A DNA stretch of 64,000 bases, taken from positions 25,772,906 through 25,836,905 of the forward strand of contig OY987264.1 of assembly GCA_963920665.1 (NCBI GenBank). Direction: 5' to 3'. Origin of the DNA: Straminergon stramineum (taxonomy: Eukaryota > Streptophyta > Bryopsida > Hypnales > Calliergonaceae). Below are positions 1-12,889 of this stretch, piece by piece. Made by a program: the position numbers and the translations under genes. Numbering within the stretch: the stretch's first letter is position 1; each line of letters starts with the position of its first letter. The notes beneath the pieces are model-generated. The model had not been told where the DNA came from. It did not search any database and was given only the letters and a program-made list of their open reading frames with translations.

Positions 1-3000
1 CCAATGCTTTGTTAGTTTGAAAGTTTTCATTTAGAGGGTTTATTTTGTTTTTATTGTAATGCAATAGCAACATAGGAAAAAATTGCAATGGTAGCGGTAG
101 ACCAAACACTACCAAAACATTCAAAGTTTAGGAGTGTCATAGCAATATTGGATCATTGTCTATAGTTGACACACCTACATATTGCAATCAGGGGTTATGA
201 TTACAATATTCTTCAATCTATATGGATCAAGACATCACAACACATTGAAAACAACAAACAACTTCTATATCAAGAAATAGAACATGAAAAATTGATAGTG
301 GAGGGTTTTATGATTCAATGTTCACATATTTCTATAGGGAAGCATGGAATCCCAACCATCCTAATCACTTGCTAAACTTTTAGTGGTAGATCAATTTGTT
401 AGAAGAAAGGGACCCAATGGAAGTCTAAAAGTTTCCAGTTTCTTTAAGAAAATAGTCAAGCTCACTCAAAATTATAAGAGCATGTACAGTCCTGCACTTT
501 ATGATCTATTGTCATATAAAAAACAATCTTTCAGACAAAAAAATACATGTTTCAAAATTGCATACATTCCCTTAGTTTGGCCATCAAAACAAACAAAATT
601 CACAACTCCACTAGGCTATCTACATATGACTATTGCCATGACTAAGAGTTGATTGCTACAACAATAGACTTGCCCCATTTGCAAACAAATCCACTTCCTC
701 TTCCTTGAATAAGCATCTACACTCCAATAAATTATAGAGGAACTACAATTCTATGACAATGAAGACACTTAGAGTTGTAATTGGTGATATGAAAAGTAGA
801 ATTGAAGTGTAAGAGGACATTGCTCAATTGCTCGTAAATGCAATCTAGTTTCAATTATAAGCATTTACTACCTCCTTTCCATTGGTCAACTAGTTTGACA
901 ATATGTGTGCATGAGCATCTATTATATATAACCAAAGCAGATAATACTCTAATTAATAAACCATCTGCAAATGCAACCAAAAAATGAATTCATTATGCAT
1001 TTATTAGAAAGAAAAATGACAAGGTTCAAGGCAATATAAGTCTTCTTCCTCATTCAGTAATGTCACCTATGCAAATCTAGAGTTAAGAAAGAGAATCTTG
1101 GGTGATTGCAAGAAACACCTATAGATTTTGTTGCATTTTAAAAATACTTGTGAATTTTTTTGGAGTACTTTTAGGAATATATTTTTAAAATAAAATAAAA
1201 AATTTACACTTGTAATAATTCTATTGGAGATGACCATTCACCAAAAGAATAGCTAATTTAACATTTTAAATATTAAATATTTTAAAATACAAGCAAAAAA
1301 AAGATCACTTTGTGGACTTTCATACAACATAGAATTAACTATTTTTAAATTCCTTCAAAATATAATTGTGTAGTCTACTAGAAGACCATCCCCTCCAAAT
1401 TTTAGCTCTAAATTTATTTTGGGGGACTAGAGATAGTACTGAGTCCTCCCAAATTGGTAAGTGCGAATAATGGGGGCTATTTTTAGATAGTAAAATATTT
1501 TTGGAAAATGGAAAAAAAAATTAGACAAGGTGTATACTATTTATGATTACTTCCCCTATGAATCTTAAGTCTTGTGGATCTATAATGCAAAAATTATGAC
1601 CAAGAAAAAAATTAGTACATGACATATGATAGAAAATAGTACAAGTGTTTGTTGCAATTGCAATTGCCCTCCTCAATTAGGGTTCACAATCATTTATGTT
1701 GAAGGGCCAATGCTCTTGTCTCAACTTAGTGAAAGCCTAAAAGAACATGTCTCATCATTGAAGATTTTTCTTTCAACTCCTTTTAACTTAGTCTCATATA
1801 GAAGTAAACCTATCCCAAAGAGAACCTCTAGTAAAATTGGCATAGATACTCTAAATTTCTACTAGTACATTGTAATTTATTTGCAAATAACACAAAATAG
1901 ATGTATAATTTTTATGCTGCATCATAGCAACTTAAATAGGTCCCCAAAGAAAAGGCCAAAAATAATTTGCATAGTTTCCTTCAGCCTTCAATTTATTTGA
2001 AGATGCTCTTTTATCCTCTTCTTGCTTTGGTGTAAGAGAAACAACTTCACATTGTTGTTTTGGTTTTCCAACTACTTCATCACAACCTCCTTCATTTTAG
2101 TCTCCACCTCTATCTTTATACCTAAAATTGCAAAAGTATGCCCCCAACATATTTCTTGCTCTTTTTGTCAATTGGTGTAAATGTGCATAGCAAAGTCTTA
2201 TGCCTTGCCATTTCTGCTCTATTGAGACACAAACTTACAAAATAAAAAGAATAGAACTCATTCAAAAATTTGTAAGTCATTAGGACATGAATAACTTTGC
2301 AGTGACCTCCATTTCATAATTAATGTCTCTTTCATGGGAAAGTGATGGCTATGACTTTGATGAAATTAAGTATACAATTTACCATCAATAGTCTAGTTTG
2401 AATGAATGCCTAAATTATATAATTGTTTTTTTAATAAATGCCAAAATTTTGAATATTATTTTATTTGCCTAACCTTATTTTTTACTTCAATTCATTATTA
2501 AATAGTTGTATACCAAAGCTCCTAGTAAGATACAATATACCTAACATTCTAAGAAGGTTTGATTTCTATACACTAGCATACACAACCACACCAACTTGTA
2601 TGGTATGGATTGGTCCTAAAATATAAAACCATATATAGAGGCCCAAAAATTAGATGAAATTCATCTAGTCTAAAGAGTTGTAAGTTTCCTTGAGTTCTTG
2701 TACTGTGGGAACTTAGACACAATAACAAGCTGACGTAGCAGAGCAATTACTACAGAAGATAATAATACAAAATTCATTTTTAAATTTAAAATAATAATAA
2801 TAATAATAATAATATTTTTCAAACAAGTCCTTTTTAAATTTTGGCTAGCAATTAATGGTTGGTTTCTAGCATGGGAAATCAACCTGAAATGGCCCTTCAA
2901 TGTAGTTGAAAAACATTTAATGGTTATATGGTATGGGTTGATCCTATATACAAAACCATATATAGAGGCCCAAATTTGTATGGTGTGGATTGATTCTCAT

Positions 3001-3599
3001 ATTTCAATTATCCCAAGTGACCCCAAACTCATAGGAAAGGTTGAAACCTTCGAAGAAACAAAGTATTCTACTATGGTGCTATATATTTTTAGAACTTCAA
3101 GCATGAAAATGCTTAAGTCTTATAGATTAGTTGGACAACATCTATTTGTCGCAACGATTAGGACTACAATGAGGACTTTAAATGATAAAAGATAGCCTAA
3201 TTTACTACAAGAAGAAAGAATGACATCATTTACAGTGAGTCTAGCTTGGACATGTGATTTTGTTTGTTACAACTTGAATTAGACTTATAAAATAACAAAC
3301 AATTTATCTTGTAAAAGCCCATTATATACTCTTTGAGCTTTTTATCAAGATAGATCAAGAAGGGATTCATTTTGTTCCAACAGGTGGGGTTTATACATGG
3401 GTAGAAAAGGATCAAAATATGTTCTTATTTAAGGTATTGAAGAAAAAAGGTAAATTATCATTTGGATATTTTTTTTAATAGTGAGAAATCTTTTACCATT
3501 CCAAATTGTTTTTAAAGGGATGTCACAAAGTAGATTTCCATGAAAAGATGGATTATAAGGTGGCAAGTTGGCTCCTAATTTGCTCAAACAATCATCAAT
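1..3599. other. AT-rich intergenic DNA without a recognisable gene
   Basis: No open frame longer than about 90 residues and no recognisable protein similarity on either strand. It holds a short AAT microsatellite near 2790-2815 and two direct copies of a ~50-bp sequence (about 2597-2650 and 2928-2975) that share the core ACCATATATAGAGGCCCAAA. The few short open frames have the composition of chance frames in AT-rich DNA. Confidence 0.6.
2597..2978 (+). repeat. Direct repeat pair flanking an AAT microsatellite
   Basis: About 50 bp at 2597-2650 recurs at 2928-2975 in the same orientation. Both contain GGTATGG(A/G)TTG(G/A)TCCTA, a short variable stretch, then AACCATATATAGAGGCCCAA. The ~280 bp between them contains a run of nine or so AAT units. 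It could be the remains of a small insertion flanked by direct repeats or a simple local duplication. Confidence 0.5.
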
Positions 3600-4499
3600 T
3601 GGTCCAAAAATGCTCCAAAACTATCATTTCTATTACAAGTACCTAATTTTAGGAAAAATAACATTTCTGGACACATGTAACCATAAGATCTTGTAGTACA
3701 CTGATTTGAGAAGATGTGGAAAAAATTTCAAAAATTTCCACCATATAGATTGTAAGATATTAGCGTTTGAAGTGACAAAAATCCTTTTTTTGGCCTTGTG
3801 AAAAAACAGGCAACTACTCTTCATAAGGTCACATTTGTATGAAGAGAATTCCAAAATGGTGGTTACTCTTTAAAGTCATTCTTCAAGTAAAGTTGGCTAC
3901 ATACTTGAAAACTTTCAGATCATTTGGAATTGTACAACATATAGGAAAAAATAGTAAGTACAAAGAAGTAGAGAATGATTCTAAATACTAAATTGTTAAG
4001 GATTTAATTGTGGAATTAAAAATTCCAATCCCAATGGTTGTAATGTTGAAATAAAAAATCTACATCCTATGATTTTATTTTTTTCAAAAAATATTGAAAA
4101 TTGAGTTAAATAAATGGCTTCAAAGTTTATTTTAGAGTAGAGAATGTGACACTATCCGCAAACTAAAACTCCTCATAACTTTCACCTCATGAATCAAAAT
4201 GGAATGATTAAAAGCTTTCCATGTATATATAAATCTAGAAAACCAATTTCAGATTTTTATTTCTTAAGAATGTGTTTTTTTAAGAAATTTTTGGGTTGCC
4301 TAAAGATCAATGAAAATTGCATATCATGCCATAACTTTCTAACTATGTAGTCAAAAGTTATGAAAATTATAGGTCCCTAAAGCTACTCCTTAGGAACATA
4401 TTGTGTGAAAATTTCAAAGAAAAAAAAGAAAAAATCCTTTTGTAGTGAGCTGCCTAAAATCGCTATGTTGCCAAAAAACGCAATTTGGTCCTTTAGGGG
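3600..4499 (+). mobile_element. Family A TTAA element, copy A1 (left end degraded)
   Basis: Non-coding, ~900 bp, closely matching the other family A copies in this window over its whole length. Landmarks are the TTGCAAGATATTAG-type motif about 150 bp from the left and TCCTTTAGGGG at the right end, followed by TTAA at 4500-4503. The left terminus (expected TTAACCCCTAAA) has been lost or mutated. The element has no long open frame, so it must depend on a transposase encoded elsewhere if it was ever mobile. Confidence 0.7.
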
Positions 4500-4503
4500 T
4501 TAA

Positions 4504-5896
4504 ATCAAAACAACTTTTCGTTCAAGATCAATATCTCCAAAAGGTATGTCCTTGTCCCTAAGAACTTCCACTTTTTAATATTTTTACTTCATTTTTGTGG
4601 AAAATAAATAAACCCTAAAAATTTAAATGAATAAAATAAAACAAAATTGACAAAATTCTCTCCGAAATTTCTCTAGAAGGTGACCAACCAATGCTTCAAC
4701 ACAAGTCCCAATAGAGATTTCAACAATGATTATATCAAAACATCAAGTACAATAGATAAAACATGGTAGCCCTAAGAAAATTCCATGCCAAGACAATGAA
4801 GACATGGCTAAGCTCAAAATGGCTGAAAATAAAGTGTGCCATGGTGCACACATTCTCTCTCATGCACTTTGATTTATTTTTCTTTTCTATAAATAAGCAA
4901 TCAGTTATAACTTTTAGAAATAATAAGCACCAACTCAACAAATTGGATGGACACCCCAAGTTTCATATTCATTATTTGTTTTAGAATTCTTTGATTATTT
5001 TTTGATCAAAACTAAATGCTAGAAGTTCACATGCTAGTAGTCAAATCCCATGCATCATCATTCAAACCTAGAGATTAATAATTACAAATCACTTTCAATC
5101 CAACAATCACCTCTCTACATCAAACCTCACTCAAAATGTCCATCTATCTTCTCCTAGTCTCTCCATCCACCCTGAGTGCTAAGCCTTCTTCTCTAGCTTT
5201 CCTTGCCCACTATCCATAGCCATCTAGCATGCCCCATAGCCATCTCCTTCAACCACTTATCCTATAATCCCTACCACATCTTCCCATCCCCCCATTCAAT
5301 TACATCTCCCCACCCCTATTGCACATGCCTTGCAACAAACCCCTCTCCCACAATGACCTTTTCCTCTTCAAAAGCAACCTCCCTAATTCTATAACGACCT
5401 ATCCCAACTAGCGATCCCAAAATTGCTTCAACGAAATTAGCCAAATGTTCATTTTTGGAAGATTTTTTGGAATTTAACACAGAGGGCATGAAGAAATTAT
5501 GTAGCAATTGAGCGAAATTTAGCTAGTTTTGGGATCACTGATCCCAACCCTTTTGTGACTTTTTTGAATCCTCACAAAAACCACTCATCAACCTTATGCA
5601 TTGACACATCAAACCTATTGCTCTTTCTTGCTCAAAGAATGATAATGAAGTTGGCCTTCTTCTTGTTGCATTATAGGACCTCCTAAAGTGAGTGCAAGCA
5701 CTTCTCATTTGACAAGCAAGCCTTATGTTCTTGAGCTCCAATCTCTAAACCACACCCTCTTTAACAACATCCAACAAGCAACAAAGTACTTGAATCAACA
5801 AAAATTGTTAGCACAAATATCCCAAAGACGAAATTGCATTAAAAAATAAAAGATTCAATGAGGATAAAGGCCTCCTAAAATCTTTTTAGCTCCACG
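4504..5896. other. AT-rich intergenic DNA without a recognisable gene
   Basis: Nothing recognisable as coding. Stretches with C-rich plus-strand composition (about 5140-5400) give short open frames without family resemblance. Ends at the CACTA terminus at 5897. Confidence 0.5.
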
Positions 5897-6500
5897 CACT
5901 ATAAGAAAACCGTGTTTTTTTGGATATCCGACCAAAAACATAGTATGTCCAATCTAGACATGGTATGTCTTGGAGAACATTGGCATGTCTACTTGATAGA
6001 TGCTGCAAAAGTGTAAATTTACGAGGATGTTGTTGAAAACAAAGGAAAATTAGGTTCACAACATGTAGGTGCTACCAAAAACAACTATGTCCTCAAAGAC
6101 ATGACTACAAATATAAGGATGTTCCAAAGATTGTCTGAAAAAACAATTGTTGCCACATTAGCATCCTTGGTCCATTTTAATTGTAGGTAAATTAATAGAA
6201 GTTACTACAGTTTGGAAAAAAATGGTTGCCCAAGGGTGAAAAAAAGACAATGGGCAGGCAATTAGGGGGGGGAAATGACGTGGCATCTGATGTGGCAGGT
6301 GACATGGAAATTCATTGACGTGGACATGAAAATGTTGATGTGGCATGCCACCTCAACATACAAGGTCCACCCATGTCATATTTGTCAGATGTTCTTGTGG
6401 ACATCAATTGGGACGTACAAACGTTTCTGAAGACATTCAGTTGTTTCTAAAGACATTAAGGCATTTTTAAAGACATTACTTTTGGTAGCATCATCTTCAA
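5897..6500. repeat. Left subterminal repeat region of the CACTA element
   Basis: Contains many short copies of AGACAT / GGACAT and a GACGTGGCATCTGATGTGGC block near 6278-6297. This block matches, in inverted orientation, the right subterminal region near 13.1 kb. Such short multi-copy subterminal motifs are where the En/Spm TNPA-type protein binds in characterised CACTA elements; that role here is inferred. Confidence 0.6.
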
Positions 6501-7847
6501 CTCCCTATCAATATGACTTAATAGCGCATATTGTCCAACGTGCAATTCATTATGTCTGAGCAAATGGCCTAACCTCCATTGAATGAAGAAAGGCATTTTT
6601 AGTGATGTTTACATGACTACGACATGGCCTTTTACCTTGCTTCTAGCAATATATACGTCTATAAAAGAGTGCTTTCATGCATACCATACAAGTTGACAAT
6701 TACTAGAAACGACCATACTCATATTAAGTATCTTGTGTGGATTTTGTAAACCCAATTTCCTCTTTGATGTGTCGTACACGTAGTAGAGCGTAAGTACCAT
6801 TGCAACACCAAAACGTCATAAAATGACTCGAAATATCGTCCCAAGGGACTCTAGACTGTTGCTGCAAGTTGATATTATCCGTTTTACCAACTTAATCTCT
6901 CTCTTCACCTCTTTTCTCTCTTTCAGGGTTACTACCTTTCCGGAATCCAATCCGGATCTGTCACTTCTCACACACATTGATTTTGGGTGCCTCTGTTTTA
7001 CCCTCAGAGGGTCTGCCTTTGATCTTGAAGAGGGGTAGAGACTCACCACTTGTATTCCTCACACTCTCTTCTCTCTATAAACTACACAAAACACAATTAG
7101 ACCAAATGTTGTACTAGATCAGACCAAGAACCACTCTCACAACTTCCTGGATGGCCAATCCGGAAGGCAAGTCACTTAGAGCCATAACCAGTCTTCTCCA
7201 CTACAACGATAGATCAATAGAAACCGAATCCAATGGAGGATTATTAGTCGTTCACTAGACTAATCCTAGGGTTTGGCAGACCTTCTAGGGAGAATAGGAT
7301 GGGGATTTTTCCGCTGGTGATTGCTTATCTCTACACGAAACCCTCCCTAGTATTCCGGACTCGCACCCATGCCACCCCTTGCCGGATTTCCATTCCAGTG
7401 TTTTAAAGGCACTGCGCACAATACTGTATTCAAAAGCCTAAACTACGTTATAAACGTTCCTTCCCAAATCAAATCTAGTCACCTTAGATCCGGATTCCTC
7501 CTTTCTTCCTCCTCTCTCTTACACTTCAACGCTTTCACAAACAAACACAGGAAAGTTGGATATACGACAGATCAATTCCTAAATGTCCACTTAGTGGCTT
7601 AGATTAAAGAAAGGATGACAAGATAACAACTATACGCACTAGGATGGAATGAGAGGGCAACAAACCTACCCCTCGCTTAAAAAACCCTAAAACCCAAAGC
7701 CAAAAAGCCACCTAGAAATCTAGGTGACCAATCATAGACTTCCCGAGAAACTTGGAAAAGTCAAATCCTACAAATCCGGAACCCGGGCCCACGCTTGGAA
7801 ACCCGGATCAGATTCAAAATTCAAATCCTAACTAATTAAAACCCTAA

Positions 7848-9840
7848 CTACTTCACCTTTTGCATCTTCTTTTGACTGCTCCCGCCTTGACTTGTTGGTG
7901 CCCAGATGGATGCCCTTGGAGTCGCTTTCGGAGTTGCCTTCACCGGAGTCGTCTTCAACGATGCCCGGATCTGGATCTTCTGGATTTCCGGAGGTAAGTC
8001 TTCTTCTTCCATGTCCTCTTCCTTTGATCCGGTTTGGTACTCCTCTTCCTCAGATTTCTCAATCTGAGTGATCTCCCTCTCGTCTTCTTCTCCTGGAGAG
8101 GTGTCATCTAAAACAATGGGGGTCCTCTCCTTCCTCGGTTGAGGCTGCTGCATGTGCCCAAAACCTTCCGGATGAGTCCGAGCCGGATCATCAATCCTCC
8201 AATCCGGTCCACCAGGTTACTACGGGTTAGCAACCTGGGTGTCTAAAGGATTTCCTTCTCAGGAAGACAGATTGTCGGAATCGGTGGCGAGATGGTAACT
8301 TCCGATGGCACTAATTCTCGTGTTGCGTCTAGCTGCTTAGTTGGCTCTCGTGTTGTCTTCACGCTCCCTTGGATGGTCTTCTCCAGTTGAGTTGAGAAGG
8401 GCTCGGTTGAATGCTGGAGAGTCTCCCTAGGGACTTCCAGTCTAGCTGGCAGTGGTAGTGATGTTGTCAACTTCACTGGAGTTTCCGTGTCAAAGTAGAT
8501 TTCCGGAAAGTGGGAAAAATCCATGACACAGTCCGGATCAATCCACCCCAAGAGCTGACGCATCTCCTTCAGTACGAAATCCATCCTCGATAAGAACTCC
8601 ACCAGGATCCGGACCACCTTGGATCCGGTGAGATGTCCTTCTTCTACTAGCTAGTTTTGGGCTAGAGAGGCCTTGACGACGAGATCTGCGGGTCTATCCA
8701 CCAAACCGGATAGATTCTTGACCAACTACAGAGCTTCCTTCTCCCTTTGCTTTGTTGTGGCTAACTCCCCTTGTGCCCAACTCAATCTCGCTTGAAGGTC
8801 TGTCTTCTCCTTCTCCAGACTTTCAATGTGCTTCTCCTTCCGTCCCACCTCTTTTGGATTCAGAAGTTTCTTTATGGTGTTGATTATGTCCTCTGGCTCG
8901 ACCCTCAACTCCTTGTTGATCCTCCTCATAATATTAGCCAAGTTCTCATGGTACTCCTGCACCTGTAAGACCCACTTGAATCCGGTTTTGAAGAGCCCGG
9001 CAATGTCTTCCTCTAGCTCCTCCAGAACCTTCTCATGAGCAGGGAGTTTTCCTCGTGAAGCCGGATCGGTGGATTTCTTTTGTCTCCGATCCATGAGCTG
9101 CTCGTCTTCTTCCGACTCTTTGTCTTCTTCAAATGCTGACTGTTCCGCCTCCACTTCATCTGTGAGGCCGTAATGCAAGATGGTGGATCTGATGGTGTAC
9201 TCTACTATTTCTGCATCACTTAAAAGTTCCGCATGATGGTAGAGGTCGAACAGGTATGGACCAATTGGGATGGTCTTTGCCTTTCCTACATTGACGGCAA
9301 GCTTGGAGACTACTGCTCCAATGACTTTGCCCCAGTTGACCGGTCTACCCTCTATGGCACCAAAAATGGTGTTGGCTACCATAACTGTAACCCGGGTAGG
9401 CTTTTCCGGATACAAGATCGGGATAAGAAACTCTAGGACTTGCTTCTACCTCGCATCTAGATAGTCGCTAATGACATACCCCTCCTTGGAATAGGCTGCA
9501 TTCCTAAATTTTCCTACCATGAATTTATCTGTTCGGGAGGCTAATCCAGATCCCTTCTTGGGGAATCCATATACCTTGGCCCAAACCTCATCAGTCAAGG
9601 TTCCAGGTCACCCCCTCACTGTCAACTCATACTGATTCGGAGCTCCTACGATGAGCTCCTGAATCATCCTATCATTCTTTACAGTCCATAGCCTTAGGAA
9701 CAGGCCAACACACCCTATCTCACTCAGGTCATCTTCTAGCTGTGACCGCTTTCTCAACCTTTCTGGAATGGTCGGACAGACCATCTGTGCCGTCACTAAT
9801 GGTTTCCGAATATCTCCCTCCGCAATTGAAAACTCGAACT
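7848..9840 (-). pseudogene. Broken ORF with coiled coil, transposon-associated type
   Basis: One minus-strand frame from about 9840 to 8243 reads as continuous protein but is broken by in-frame stops at 9608-9610 (TGA), 9446-9448 (TAG), 8726-8728 (TAG) and 8651-8653 (TAG). A different frame (8153-7848) continues with an acidic, then proline/threonine-rich tail. Recognisable stretches include GRPVNWGKVIGAVVSKL and GPYLFDLYHHAELLSDAE, followed by an acidic segment and a heptad-like helix (EKHIESLEKEKTDLQARL). The layout resembles plant-mobile-domain or gag-like ORFs found in transposons of conifer and other plant genomes; this comparison is from memory. The stops are of the kind produced by decay of TGG or CAG codons. 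Base composition is clearly GC-richer than the flanks. Not expected to make protein. Confidence 0.6.
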
Positions 9841-11345
9841 AATGCTCATATCTAAACAATCAGTAGCTCCTGAAACGATCACTAACTCACCTCTATTTCT
9901 CTCAACTATACGAGCGCAAAAAACTGTTGGGGAAGAAAAAGGAAGAAGAAATGGGAGTGATGGGGTTAAGTACCTGTCATCCTAACGACCATTCCAGAAG
10001 CAAACCGTTTACTCGTAACAGTTCCCTAGATTCCTAGACCAGAACTCTAGACCGTAGGCTGTCGCTATCTGGGTTTCCGGAATCTGGATCCGTCCTGAAT
10101 CCTTTTACGGAACACTTGGATCATCCTCTCAGCCTTAATGCGATATCTAGGCTAAGAGGATTCTAATTCTGTTTCCTTGTTGGAAATTTTGAAAAATTCT
10201 ATACTATCATAAAACTATTTTATACTAACTTGGTATATTTTGAGTTTCCGTCTTGCGACATGATGTATGACAGTGGACATGGATGCACAAGAAAACATTT
10301 ACATGGATGTGGATGACAAAGCCAAACAAGGTAAAGTATTCATTTTGTACTCACAAATGGTGCAATTCATTACATTTTGACTATGAATGACAAGGTCTTG
10401 CATTGAACCCACCTCAGACAATTCAAAAAATGATAGTGGGTACAAGCATGCTTCAATTCAAGTACCCCATAAAGGTCATTACACAATAGCAACTTATTTG
10501 CCTCAAGTAGAATACAATATGGAATTACCAAAAACAATTGCCATTAATTGATTAAAGTTGTTCATTTGATTCTTGTAACCCCATTCATGACTTTGTTATA
10601 GTATTCATTTTTCACTCAGGAATCAAAAAGGAATATAAATATGTAGTACAAAGTGTTTTCAAATCACTTTGTTGGTTTATGATGTTTTAATAGCCAATGG
10701 TTGTGATTTATAACTTGATATGGGATATTTAACTATTTTTTCTTATTTTTCAAATCATGTTCAATATCACAAGGGGATACATTTAAAAGGAATTCAAAAT
10801 TGAAGATTCTTTTGGATTTCATTATTGAAACATGAAAAGTGAGTTGTGAAGTAATAAATAGGCAAAAAATTATAGTAAACTTCTTGTGGACATGTATATT
10901 TTCTATTGACATGATATCAAACTCTGATGAATTCTAATATATATGAAAATTAAAGATTTAATAAGTTTTGATTCATGAAAATGATTTGACTATATGTGTT
11001 TTAACAATGCCAATGTTTTAAAAAAATTACTCTCATTTCTATTTGTAAAATAGGCTAATTGAAGATTATTTCATTCCTAATTCTTTGGTTTTGGGCTTGT
11101 GTATGGTGTACCCTGAGCATGCTTATACCCAAGTCACATTTTCATATGAGCAACCCTCCCTGTTTAGATGACGTTAGACACAAGTCACACCCAATATCCA
11201 CAACTTCTATTTTTGTCACCTAATGAATGTTTTCAAGACAACAGTCCTTATAGGAGACATAGAGGTAGACAAGCCACCCTATCCTTTAGATGTTCTATGA
11301 GACATTTGCAAGCTGTCACACATGTATGTGACGGATGTAGACGAG

Positions 11346-11770
11346 CTAAACTTCAACCTCAAGAATTGTGTTGTCACCTACAATAACAAAATAGGCTCTT
11401 CTTTTATCTATGGGATGCCATATGGGATCCTCAATTTGTTGCATTGGTTGTAGTCCATCAAAGTCGTTGTTAATTTGCAATTGAACCATGTTCAAGGTGG
11501 ATTGGATAGAGTGTAGTGCCTTCCATCTACCTCTAACCTCTATTCCACACACAACTTTCCAACCACTTCGATGTGGGTCGTCAGAGAAGAACACTTATTG
11601 GCAATGCCAAAAAAATGCAAATGAGTCAAGGTAGACCTTCCCATCTATTTGATTGAAGTTTGTCAACTTGAAGTTGTACCTATCTTGTTGAATGCTTAGG
11701 AATTCAGCATCTTTTGTCCCCCTCACCCAATTGCATAGCAACATTGAAAATAGTAGTTTCTATAATCTAA
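11346..11770 (-). pseudogene. CACTA transposase C-terminal remnant (TNP2 / DUF4216-like)
   Basis: Minus-strand translation gives GTKDAEFLSIQQDRYNFKL, TNFNQ, a short gap with a stop codon, then QVFFSDDPHRSGWKVV-like sequence. This is the arrangement of the C-terminal domain of En/Spm-type transposases, where a conserved TLVNF motif is followed by a QVFYVEDP...GWHVV motif. Stops and frame changes upstream show it is inactive. Its position and orientation inside matching CACTA ends support the assignment. The catalytic part of the transposase is not recognisable in the remaining sequence. Confidence 0.6.
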
Positions 11771-12564
11771 GACCAAAATTTCTTCAATGTACTCACATAC
11801 TTGTAGGTGGCTTTTAGTGACCTCTTGTTCACAAGCATTTAATGAAATTGGTTGGTGAAATACGCTATTGCATTTGAGTCATAGGTGATGAGACCACCTT
11901 TCAAGCTATTAACAAGAAGATGCATTCTATGACAAGAAATTTGGAGAGGCAATGTCACATTCCATTGTAGGGGTTGTACATACTACATTCTATCATCATC
12001 CAATGGATGTCCAAAATGTTCATCTTCCTTCACCACAAATGTCAACCACTCCCCAAAAGATGGGAATTTTACTTAGGGTGGATAATAAACAACTCTTTGT
12101 GGTTGAGAGTGCCTTGATGACAAAGAAAAAGCTCCACACCACTTCCATCTCTAGGTCTTTGTCAAGATGTATTCCCTACATGACGCAACACTAGGTATTG
12201 TTTAGACCACTAGTTTAAACAATTGCACACAATACCTTGACACCATGTATGAGGGCTATAGATGTCTACATTGATGCTCTTTAATGAGTGTCTACGTTTG
12301 CAAAGATAACTACCTACAACGTCTACTTATATATTAATGTTGATACCAATATCACAGGAAACATCAACATGTACTTTTGATGTTTTCCATGACCTCTCAA
12401 AAAACATCAAGACGTTTAAATGTGCTCTGAAATTCTACTTGTAACAATTCCTGTATTTTCTATATTCCATATTGTTTGTCTAATTGCCTACCACCCTACT
12501 TGTATAAAGAGGTGGTCTTCTCCTCTCCATATAATCACATCAAGTGGTTTGTGAAGCCATGTGC

Positions 12565-12760
12565 TATAATATCCAAACATGGTATATTTTATATGGTGTA
12601 TTTTGTATTGTACAATATATGGTTTACTATGTACAACATGTTGTATTGGACATTATGTTGTATAATTTTTAGTACAATGTATTTTGTATGGCGTATGATG
12701 TATTGTATATTCACTATATTGTGTATTGTATTTGAAATGTTGTATTGTATATTATGAAAT
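12565..12760 (+). repeat. TGTATTGTAT-rich minisatellite-like stretch
   Basis: About 190 bp composed of imperfect repeats of the words TGTATTGTA, TATTTTGTATTG and TACAATATAT, inside the CACTA element. It gives a biased open frame rich in Y, C, I, M and F on the plus strand that is a by-product of the repeat. Confidence 0.5.
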
Positions 12761-12889
12761 ATGGATGTGCATTATGTAGGACTCGTGTAACTGTCCATAT
12801 TGACATCATGCTAAATAGTGCATTCAACCACATGAGCGTCAAAGGTGACATCCTTTTGTTCTTCTAAATTATGCTAGACGTTGCAATAG

